Assembly (NCBI GenBank): GCA_905233765.1
Contig: CAJOCU010000013.1
Coordinates: 1-64,000, forward strand
Length of the DNA: 64,000 bases
Reading direction: 5' to 3'
Source: an uncultured Bacteroidaceae bacterium
GTDB lineage: Bacteria; Bacteroidota; Bacteroidia; Bacteroidales; Bacteroidaceae
The notes under the pieces are model-generated. The model ran no database searches. It had not been told where the DNA came from and saw nothing but the letters and a program-made list of their open reading frames with translations. Position numbers and translations under genes: made by a program. Positions 56,243-64,000 of the stretch are shown here, one piece after another (positions within the stretch are counted from its first letter, which is position 1; each line of letters begins with the position of its first letter).

Positions 56243-59041
56243 TCAACGCCCGCACAGGTGGCGGAAGTCGCAGGTCTCGCACGACTGTAAACGGGTGGTC
56301 TGCGTGAACGGTGTGTTCTGGTCGAAGATCTCCAGAATCAACTGCTCCAACCGCTCCCAGTAGGCTGCCACCAGCGATAAGGAATTATCGTCCCGCGCAG
56401 CAGGCTGCGCCACATCGTGGATGTACTGCCCTGCGAGCTTCAACATCGGGGAATAGTTGTCGGAGCCGGACTTATGCACGAAGAACAGGCAGGGCATGAC
56501 GGGCTCCGAGCGCTGCTCCGCAACGATAGCGGCATAGAGGAGCGTCTGGAAATAGTAATGCGCCTTCTGGTCAGTGTCCCTGAAGAGCTGGTCCAGCGAG
56601 GCCACGGTGTCGGGGCGCCCGCCAGTCTTGTAATCCACAACGCGCACGACCTGACCGCCGACAGCATTCGCATCGCTGACGAGGTCCAGACGGTCGATGT
56701 AGCCGCCCGTGTCAATCTCCATGTCGCAGATGCGCAGGGTCTTCGTCCGGGGCCTCTCCAATCCGAGGATGCGGAAGGGGGCCAGCCGGCGGTCATGGCG
56801 CAGGAGCTGCAAGAGGTAGGTCGTCACCACCCTGTGCGCAATAAAGAGGATGCCACGGTATTCCTCAGGCATCTGCTTGAAGAATTCCTCGCGGAAAGCC
56901 TGCCGCACCAGAGGCTCCAGGCGCTGACCATCCATCTCCAGCAAGGGGTCTATGTCCTGCGCGCGGACCACATCGCCCGCCGAGGTGAGTTGCAGATAGA
57001 CGAGCTCTGCAGCGCGGTGGAAGACATCGCCGAAGAGGACGGCGTCGAGACCCTCGGAAGGATCGGAATCCACACGCATCCCCTCGAGATACCGATAATA
57101 GAACTTCAGTGGGCAGGTAGTGTAGGTGTTCATGGCCGACGGCGAAAGTAACCGGCGCTGGTCCCCCACCCGACCCGTATTGTCGTACATCGCACACATC
57201 TGCTGCATCATCTCGGGCGTCTTAGGGATGACGATGCTGTCCGTCTTGGGCGAATAGGTCGCGGCCTGCAGGGCAACATGCTCTATCTTGAAGTCGGTTT
57301 CCGCAAGCAGCTGTCGCAGGAAACGCGAAATCTCGTTCTGTCGAATGCCCGCATTGCTCTCGTTATAGACGAAGGTGACGTGCTCGGCACGCTGGATCAA
57401 GCGGTAGAAATAGTAGGCGTAAACGGCTATCTTGTGGCGCAACGTGGTCATCCCGAACGCCTCGCGCAGGGAATAAGGGATGAAGCTGCTGTCGGCAATT
57501 TTCTTCGGGAGATAGCCCTCGCCAACGCTGAGCATCAGGATATTGCGGAAGTCCAAGGCACGCGTTTCCAGCACACCCATCATCTGCAACCCGATGGCGG
57601 GCTCCCCGTGGAAGGGAATGGTCTCCGAGGAGAGGATGCTGCGAAGCAGGCGCTCCAGCGTGGCGTCGTTCGCCACAAGCAGAGGCTCCTCGCCACTCAT
57701 CAGGTCGAAAAGGCGGTTGACGCAGGTGTAGGCGCGGAAGAGGGCCTCGGCAGCAATGAGGTCTTCGGCGAGGAATGGAGCGAGCTGCGTGAGTATCTCC
57801 TGCATGTAAATCATCAGGTCCCGCCCCTGCCCGGCAGGGCGTAGCCAGGCGGCCTCATCGAGGAGGCGCGCATAGGGGTGAGCGGCAACATGCTTGATGG
57901 AGGCCGCACGGAAACGCTGCCCCTCGGCTTGAAAGCCGTCGGTCTGCAGAGCGGTAAGCGCAAGGATGAAGCTATAGACAGGGGTATCGCTAAGGGGGAA
58001 ACCCATCGTCACATTGAGGGGTGTCTCACCAGACGGGATGGAATGAAGGACCGGCTGGAGGAGCTGTTCGTTGCAGAGCACGATGGCTGTCTGGTTGGCC
58101 CTCGGCGTGGTGTGCTCCGCGAGCCACTGGGGCAGGTAGCGCGCTTGGGCGTTCTCGCTGGATGCCGTGACGAAGGTGAGCTGCTTGGGCTGGCGCATAT
58201 TGTTGAAACAATCCGAAGACAGGGAGTTCCCGTAGCGCTCCAGGTTGCGGCGCAGGAAGTGGCCAGCTTCATGATGAGAGGCACCCGCAGGCACATAGAA
58301 GGTGTCGTAGTCCCAATAGAACAGTGCCTGCTCGCGGTGCTGCAGCTCATCGAAGAGCGCCTGCTCCACGGCATTGAGCACATTGAAACCGACGAAGACT
58401 ACGGTTTTCCCCTCGAAGAGCACAGTGTCGCGAGCAGCATCGCGGAACGAGCTGATGACAGCACGCTGCAGCGCACCCTCGTAAAGAAGTCCCTCGGAAC
58501 GCATAGCCGCATTCAGGTCGTCATAGATGGCGGGTATATGCTCCCAGAGACGCAGGAAACGCTCCTTCAATTCGGAATTCTGCTCGATGGAGAAGTTACG
58601 GAAGAAGGACTGCAGCGCCTTCTCCTGTTCTGGCGTGATATAGCTATTGTCCTCCAGCTCATGGAGTTGATGGATGTTCGTGAATAGCTGATGGGCATCC
58701 ACCAGCTGCTTGTCGATGTCGTCGAAGTCTGCCAGCAGAATCTCGCCCCAGTTGTAGAACTGGTCGAGCGACTGCGGCGATTCAACATGGTTCGCGTAGG
58801 AACGATAAAGGCGGCAGACACTCTCGACGGAATCACACAAGGTGTAGGGAGACAAATCGGCAAAGAGCTCGCTGATTGTGCGGTAGGTAGGCGTCCACAC
58901 GGGAGTAGCGGAAGCCTCGGCCAAAGCCTGATCCAAGAAGAGACTGGCTCGCTTGCCGGGGAAGACAACAACGAGCTGGCTGAGGTTGGTGCCATAACGC
59001 TCCAGAAGAGAGGCGGCGACGTATTGGAGAAAAGTAGTCAT
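56243..59041 (-). CDS. AddB-like PD-(D/E)XK nuclease family protein
   Basis: VVDYKTGGRPD (PD-DExK), C-terminal cysteines SCETCDFRHLCGR (Fe-S-like), partner of the adjacent helicase. Confidence 0.85.
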   Translation of the reverse strand: MTTFLQYVAASLLERYGTNLSQLVVVFPGKRASLFLDQALAEASATPVWTPTYRTISELFADLSPYTLCDSVESVCRLYRSYANHVESPQSLDQFYNWGEILLADFDDIDKQLVDAHQLFTNIHQLHELEDNSYITPEQEKALQSFFRNFSIEQNSELKERFLRLWEHIPAIYDDLNAAMRSEGLLYEGALQRAVISSFRDAARDTVLFEGKTVVFVGFNVLNAVEQALFDELQHREQALFYWDYDTFYVPAGASHHEAGHFLRRNLERYGNSLSSDCFNNMRQPKQLTFVTASSENAQARYLPQWLAEHTTPRANQTAIVLCNEQLLQPVLHSIPSGETPLNVTMGFPLSDTPVYSFILALTALQTDGFQAEGQRFRAASIKHVAAHPYARLLDEAAWLRPAGQGRDLMIYMQEILTQLAPFLAEDLIAAEALFRAYTCVNRLFDLMSGEEPLLVANDATLERLLRSILSSETIPFHGEPAIGLQMMGVLETRALDFRNILMLSVGEGYLPKKIADSSFIPYSLREAFGMTTLRHKIAVYAYYFYRLIQRAEHVTFVYNESNAGIRQNEISRFLRQLLAETDFKIEHVALQAATYSPKTDSIVIPKTPEMMQQMCAMYDNTGRVGDQRRLLSPSAMNTYTTCPLKFYYRYLEGMRVDSDPSEGLDAVLFGDVFHRAAELVYLQLTSAGDVVRAQDIDPLLEMDGQRLEPLVRQAFREEFFKQMPEEYRGILFIAHRVVTTYLLQLLRHDRRLAPFRILGLERPRTKTLRICDMEIDTGGYIDRLDLVSDANAVGGQVVRVVDYKTGGRPDTVASLDQLFRDTDQKAHYYFQTLLYAAIVAEQRSEPVMPCLFFVHKSGSDNYSPMLKLAGQYIHDVAQPAARDDNSLSLVAAYWERLEQLILEIFDQNTPFTQTTRLQSCETCDFRHLCGR

Positions 59042-59047
59042 AGCAGG

Positions 59048-62000
59048 TCAGAAATCAAGAGAAAGTTGAGCAGCGTCCTGCGAGGACGCGGGGATATCAG
59101 CTGAGAGGGACACGGGCATAACACGGTTGGAATAGACAAACCACAGGTAACCCTCGACATGGGCAGTCAGGTACATCGCGGACAGGAGGTGCATATAGGT
59201 GCGAACCTGGTCCTCGTAATCGGGGTTAGGATGCCCGAATTTGAAGTCCACGACAACGACGCGAGCACCGTCCTTGCTGACCATCACACGATCCGGACGG
59301 TGGACCTCCTGCTGAGACGATTGAGGATTCCAATGTACTATCGAACACTCGTTAAAAATAGACCACTCGTCAGAGAACCAAGATTTTACACCTGGGTTAT
59401 TAAAGCCCTTCTTAAACCAATGTTCTATATTGCTGCGGCGCACGCTGACATAGCTCCCATCGGGTGCATGGCGGGAGATGACGCCATCGTGCTCCAGCGA
59501 ATCCAGGACGCGCGGGACATCGGCGATGACGCGAATCTGCTGGAGGATGCCATGCAGGAGAAGGCCTGTTTCTATGTACTGCTGCTGGCGGAAATACTCC
59601 GAGGCCTCGGCTTCGTCCGCCGCCGTGTCCGACGACAGTGACGACAGGAACTGGCGCGAGCGGTTGCTCTGGCGGAAGGAGGCACAAAGGGGATACGAGC
59701 ACATCTGCACGTTGACAGGCTGGCGGTCGGGATCCATGCGGTTGTCGCTCCTCTTGCGATTCGCCACTTGGACAACAGGCTCGCCAATCACACAGCCGCC
59801 CGGCACAATAGCAGCTATCAAGTCGCCTACCGTGCGCGAGGATTTCTCCAAATCATCAGCATCCCCGACAGCCCAGGCATAGAAATTCTCCGCGGCCCGC
59901 GTGAAGCCTACATAGAGCGCATTCAACTCATCGAGGCGCGAGAGCAGATGGGACTCGGCATAGTCATGCGAGAATACGGAGTTGGGCGCCGTGCGGGAAT
60001 TGGGCGTGATGGGGACCAACTGCAGCTGGCTGTAAGGTTCCTCCGTAGGCGTACACCAGAGGAGGTCTGAGTAGCGGTCGCGCTCAAAGGGCCACGTGCA
60101 GAAAGGAATAAACACCGTGTGGAATTCCAGGCCCTTAGCCTTGTGGATGGAGATGATTCTAATGCCGTCGATGGAGCCGGCGGGAATAGACTGTCGCGAC
60201 AAGCGCTCGTCCCAAAAGGCAAGGAAGCTGTGGATGTCGCCCGCCTCGCTATGCAGGAAATCCTGCACCGCATCAAAGAAACCAAAAAGATAGGCGTCCT
60301 GATGCGCCATGCGGTTCAAGTGAAAACGCTGGTAGAGGGTTTCAATGAGCTCGTACAGCGGCAGACAAGCCAACTGCGGGTCAAGGCCGTCGGCAGGCAG
60401 ATCCTCCACATGGGTGCGCAGATAATAGGCCGAGACGACATCCGCGGAGTCGTTGAGAACACGCAGCGCTGCAATGAGCAGCCGTACGGCCGGCGAAGCG
60501 GAAAGCAGGAAGGCCTCATCGCTCACGATAGGAGGCAAATCGGGGTCTTCGGCAAAGCTCTCGATGACAGGCTGCATATCGGAATTGTTGCGCACGAGGA
60601 TGGTCATCTGCACATAAGGGAGTCCCTCCTGGTGCAAATGCCGTACCTGCTGCTTCAAATCGTCGAGGATGACGGGCTGCCAATCCTCGCGTTTCTTGTA
60701 CTCCCCGGAATCCAGGAGCGTGAGCGAAACAAAACCGTCATCGTCATCACGCGCCGCACCGTCAAGGCTCGCTCGTTCAAGGTCTGCAGGCGTCTTCTGG
60801 ACGACATCGGCATAGGCGGACCTGAAGGAGAATGTCCCCTGCAACAGTACCTCCTCTTCCGCCGAGACGACATCCAACTGCCGCGCAGCCTCCTGGAAGA
60901 ACTCATTGTTGAAATGCACGACCGCCGCCGAACTGCGACGATTGACGTCGAGATTCTTCACGACGGGCGTTGGCACCACGGTACGCTCGATATCGCCGAG
61001 CACACGCCAGTCGCCGCCGCGCCAACGATAGATGCTCTGCTTCACATCGCCCACAAGCAAGTTACGCCCTCCTTTGGCGATGCTCTCCAGAAGCAACACC
61101 TGGAAGTTCTTCCACTGCAGGCGCGAGGTGTCCTGGAACTCGTCGATCATCACATGGTGCAGCATGGCGCCAATCTTCTCAAAGACAAAGGGTGCGTCGC
61201 TCTCGCCCACCATCCGGCTCAGCAAGATGGGGGTCTTGGCGAGGTTGAAACGCGATGTCTCGGCATTGATATCCGCCACCTCACGATCGATGACGTCCAA
61301 CAGGCAGAGAGGTTTGAGGTGGGCCTGCGCAAGGCGGGCGCTATTGACTGCATACTGCAACTTCGGAAGGCTGCGGAGCACCATTTCCAACTGGCCGCTA
61401 ATCTCATCGACAACAGGCAGCAGCTCCGGGCGCTTCTGATCGGCCTTCTTCAATAGCGTCAAAGGATCATCGGCCCACGCGCTTATGCGCGCGCCCGTAT
61501 CTATATTAATATCTCCTGATTTCAACCGTTCCACAAAGGTTCGCAACGTTTGCCCATTCGACAGCTCCGCATAAGTGATGCCGGCGTCATAGACCGCTTG
61601 CTCAATGCGCGCACCGCTCCCTTTCAATGCCTCGACCGCCCCGGTCTCCATCTCCTGCAAATGTTGAATGAACTGTCGCATGAAGGAAGGATCACGCAAA
61701 CAATCGCGCAACTGCTCGCCACGCATCAGATAGTCCTCATTGAAGATGGCGCGACCAAAATTCTTCACCTCGCGAGTGACATCCCAACGCTGGTCGCTGG
61801 CAATGCGATCGCGCACAAGACTGTAAAGCCACTCGAACACCTGCGGCTCGTTCTGAAGCCGATCAACAATGCGATCAACGGCTTTGGAGAGCACTTCCGT
61901 GTCACTGATTTCCACCTGGAGATTGGCCGTCAGGTCCAACTCGTGAGCCAGACCACGCAGGATGGTCTGGAAGAAGGCATCGATGGTCTGCACACGGAAG

Positions 62001-62368
62001 TGATTATAGTCGTGCAGTATCTGGTGCAGCGCCATCCTACAACGGCGACGTATTTCCTCATCAGAGAATGGCTCACCATTAACCTCTTCTTGAACCGATT
62101 TCTTTAACACATTGAAATATGGCTCGCTATCGTTTAGATGATTACCTATACCATAGAGCTGACTAAGGATTCGATCCTTCATCTCAGCCGTCGCCTTATT
62201 GGTAAAAGTAACAGCAAGAATGCGGGCATATTCTCCATCCTCCTGGGCCAAGACCAACCGCTTCAGATACTGGACAGCCAACGTAAAAGTCTTGCCGGAA
62301 CCAGCCGATGCCTTATACACAGTAAGAGCAGGTCTATTGCCCGCCGACGAAGTCGCGATAGAGGTCAT
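59048..62368 (-). CDS. AddA-like UvrD/Rep-family helicase-nuclease
   Basis: YKASAGSGKTFTLAVQYL (Walker A), IDEFQDTSRLQW, ISIHKAKGLEFHTVF, C-term nuclease VVVVDFKFG. Confidence 0.9.
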   Translation of the reverse strand: MTSIATSSAGNRPALTVYKASAGSGKTFTLAVQYLKRLVLAQEDGEYARILAVTFTNKATAEMKDRILSQLYGIGNHLNDSEPYFNVLKKSVQEEVNGEPFSDEEIRRRCRMALHQILHDYNHFRVQTIDAFFQTILRGLAHELDLTANLQVEISDTEVLSKAVDRIVDRLQNEPQVFEWLYSLVRDRIASDQRWDVTREVKNFGRAIFNEDYLMRGEQLRDCLRDPSFMRQFIQHLQEMETGAVEALKGSGARIEQAVYDAGITYAELSNGQTLRTFVERLKSGDINIDTGARISAWADDPLTLLKKADQKRPELLPVVDEISGQLEMVLRSLPKLQYAVNSARLAQAHLKPLCLLDVIDREVADINAETSRFNLAKTPILLSRMVGESDAPFVFEKIGAMLHHVMIDEFQDTSRLQWKNFQVLLLESIAKGGRNLLVGDVKQSIYRWRGGDWRVLGDIERTVVPTPVVKNLDVNRRSSAAVVHFNNEFFQEAARQLDVVSAEEEVLLQGTFSFRSAYADVVQKTPADLERASLDGAARDDDDGFVSLTLLDSGEYKKREDWQPVILDDLKQQVRHLHQEGLPYVQMTILVRNNSDMQPVIESFAEDPDLPPIVSDEAFLLSASPAVRLLIAALRVLNDSADVVSAYYLRTHVEDLPADGLDPQLACLPLYELIETLYQRFHLNRMAHQDAYLFGFFDAVQDFLHSEAGDIHSFLAFWDERLSRQSIPAGSIDGIRIISIHKAKGLEFHTVFIPFCTWPFERDRYSDLLWCTPTEEPYSQLQLVPITPNSRTAPNSVFSHDYAESHLLSRLDELNALYVGFTRAAENFYAWAVGDADDLEKSSRTVGDLIAAIVPGGCVIGEPVVQVANRKRSDNRMDPDRQPVNVQMCSYPLCASFRQSNRSRQFLSSLSSDTAADEAEASEYFRQQQYIETGLLLHGILQQIRVIADVPRVLDSLEHDGVISRHAPDGSYVSVRRSNIEHWFKKGFNNPGVKSWFSDEWSIFNECSIVHWNPQSSQQEVHRPDRVMVSKDGARVVVVDFKFGHPNPDYEDQVRTYMHLLSAMYLTAHVEGYLWFVYSNRVMPVSLSADIPASSQDAAQLSLDF

Positions 62369-62489
62369 AACGCTTGTTTAGATAATAATTTGCTGCAAAT
62401 ATAGTCGCTTTTTCTGAATATCTCATTCGATTGCAAAAAAAATGTTTAAAAAATGGGCGATAGATGATGACGGAATCAGAAAAATATCG

Positions 62490-62497
62490 TATCTTTG
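62490..62497 (+). promoter_or_regulatory. -7 box TATCTTTG 4 nt before ATG
   Basis: TATCTTTGCGGCATGAATG. Confidence 0.5.
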
Positions 62498-62501
62498 CGG
62501 C

Positions 62502-63506
62502 ATGAATGACTTGTCAAGGCATATTGAATATCTGCTGCTCACACATAATTGTGTGATTGTGCCGCAGTTCGGCGCTTTTGTCGCCCACGTGAACAACGCC
62601 CATCGCATTGAGAGCGAGGAGTTCTTTTTCCCTCCCCATCGCGTAGTCCGCTTCAACCCCGACCTCACCGAAGACGACGGTCTGCTGGTTGACGTTGTGC
62701 GTGCGGTGCACCGCTGCCCCACCCCTGAAGCCAAGCGCAAGATTCAAGGGATGATTCTACAGCTGCGCCAGCAGTTACTGGCCGAAGGCCAAGCCGATTT
62801 TGGCCGCATCGGGAACTTCACCCAGGACGAAGACGGCAGACTGAGCTTCTCAGCCTGTCAGGCAGGTGTGGCAACGCCCTCCTTCTACGGTCTGGACACA
62901 TTCCCGATGTCGAAACTGACCTCCTTACAACGCCGAGGGAAGGCCGCTGAGAGCCGCAAGCTGCCAACAGACAATGCCACCAACAACGACAAGCACATCG
63001 TCATCCGCATCAGCCGTCGCACACTACGCTACGCCACTGCCGCAGCCGCAGTTATCTTGATTTGTGTGCTCTTCACCCCTCCGTTGCAGGTACAGCGCGA
63101 GCGTCTTGCACAGCAGGCTTCGATACTCTCCACATCCAGGGAGGTCAACGAGGAGAAGAGCCTTCTCACGATGACACCACAGGCAGCACCGATTGCACCA
63201 ACAAGCGTGCAGACGAAGACCGTAGCGGAAGCAACAGACAAAACCGCGGTCATTGAAGAAGCCGCAACAAAGGCCAAAGGTGCCTATGCCATTGTGGTAG
63301 CCAGCAATGTGAGCCAAAAGAATGCCGAGCGCTATGTCGCCGACCTTCAGCAGCGCGGCTACGAGAATGCCACCATCCACGACAACGGCAAGATGCTCCG
63401 CGTGGTATTGTCTGGCTACGCCGACGAGACAGAGGCATACAACCGCAATGCCGCCCTTCATCGCGAAGGCAGGGAATTCGCGTCCAGCTGGGTGATGAAA
63501 CTATGA
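62502..63506 (+). CDS. HU/CCDC81-like domain protein with TM and C-terminal SPOR domain
   Basis: MNDLSRHIEYLLLTHNCVIVPQFGAFVAH; C-term YAIVVASNVSQKNAERYVADLQQRGYENATI. Confidence 0.8.
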   Translation: MNDLSRHIEYLLLTHNCVIVPQFGAFVAHVNNAHRIESEEFFFPPHRVVRFNPDLTEDDGLLVDVVRAVHRCPTPEAKRKIQGMILQLRQQLLAEGQADFGRIGNFTQDEDGRLSFSACQAGVATPSFYGLDTFPMSKLTSLQRRGKAAESRKLPTDNATNNDKHIVIRISRRTLRYATAAAAVILICVLFTPPLQVQRERLAQQASILSTSREVNEEKSLLTMTPQAAPIAPTSVQTKTVAEATDKTAVIEEAATKAKGAYAIVVASNVSQKNAERYVADLQQRGYENATIHDNGKMLRVVLSGYADETEAYNRNAALHREGREFASSWVMKL

Positions 63507-64000
63507 AGAAAGTACGCTGCCCCAAGTGCGACCACTACCTCCCCTTTGACGAAACACGCTACACAAAAGGAGAGACCCTTGTCTTTGAATGCCCGAATTG
63601 CCATAAACAGTTTGGTATTCGCCTCGGGGATGCACCGAAAGAAGAACGCCAGGACTGCGGCGCGCTTCTCGTCATTGAAAACGTCTTCCATTTCCAACAG
63701 ACACTCCCCCTCCAGATGGGCGACAATGTGGTGGGCCGCTACGTGAAAGGCAGCGACATCAACGTCCCCATCGAAACTGTTGACCCCAGCGTGGACACCA
63801 AGCATTGTGTGCTCAACGTGAGTCGCAACCGCGCCGGACAATTCATCTACACCCTCCGCGACACATCGCCCGACGGTACGGGAACATTCGTGGGCAACAC
63901 CATCCTCCGCCACAACGACCGTCTGCGCATCGAGAACGGCACCATCATCAACATCGGCGCGACAACCATGATCCTTCGTGCCGCAGGTTGCGAGGAAGAA
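63503..64000 (+). CDS. zinc-ribbon + FHA domain protein (truncated by window end)
   Basis: MKKVRCPKCDHYLPFDE...FECPNCHKQF; DNVVGRYVKGSDINVPI...DTKHCVLNV (FHA); no stop before 64000. Confidence 0.75.
   Translation, partial: MKKVRCPKCDHYLPFDETRYTKGETLVFECPNCHKQFGIRLGDAPKEERQDCGALLVIENVFHFQQTLPLQMGDNVVGRYVKGSDINVPIETVDPSVDTKHCVLNVSRNRAGQFIYTLRDTSPDGTGTFVGNTILRHNDRLRIENGTIINIGATTMILRAAGCEEE

Noticed and set aside
60119-61456. 445 aa plus-strand ORF opposite the AddA-like gene
   Set aside because: Antisense shadow of a conserved helicase; no start-region signal and no recognisable motif.
1-64000. CRISPR array
   Set aside because: No regularly spaced identical direct repeats with unique spacers; the tandem repeats found are contiguous or LRR-coding.

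Overview
This 64 kb window is a bacterial chromosome segment, most likely Bacteroidales and Prevotella-like. That placement is inferred from TAnnTTTG -7 promoter boxes, the protein families present and a C10 peptidase with a sorting-like C-terminus. No rRNA, tRNA or CRISPR array was recognised. Left end (0.1-8.7 kb, minus strand): a possible immune or signalling island with a small TM protein, two tandem DUF4062 (NPHP3/TEP1-like) STAND ATPase genes and a TIR-WD40 gene. The second STAND copy has two in-frame stops and a lost Walker A lysine. 8.8-13.1 kb: a C10 cysteine peptidase with BspA-like LRRs, broken by two repeat-borne frameshifts. 15.2-23.0 kb: a deoxysugar/hexuronate catabolic cluster (AKR, amidohydrolase, FucP, mutarotase, Zn-ADH, UxaB, UxaA). 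23.1-28 kb: porin, PsiD-like pyruvoyl decarboxylase lipoprotein, SpoIIE/HATPase fusion and STAS protein. The remainder is mostly housekeeping: ABC transporter, M16 peptidase, TMP synthase, Prs, RNA methyltransferase, FtsK, GT2, ApbE, two dNKs, patatin, DnaQ-BRCT exonuclease, PPDK, AddAB-like pair, HU/SPOR protein and an FHA protein cut by the window end. The most unusual region is 50.16-52.6 kb: about 1 kb of non-coding DNA packed with nested inverted repeats, GTGAAGCTT iterons and six consecutive palindromes, upstream of an HUH/Y1 (RAYT-like) protein. That protein has a linker encoded by REP-like hairpin repeats and a C-terminal DprA/LOG-like Rossmann domain. GC-rich palindromic elements also recur inside or next to coding sequences, and short tandem repeats sit directly 5' of several start codons.
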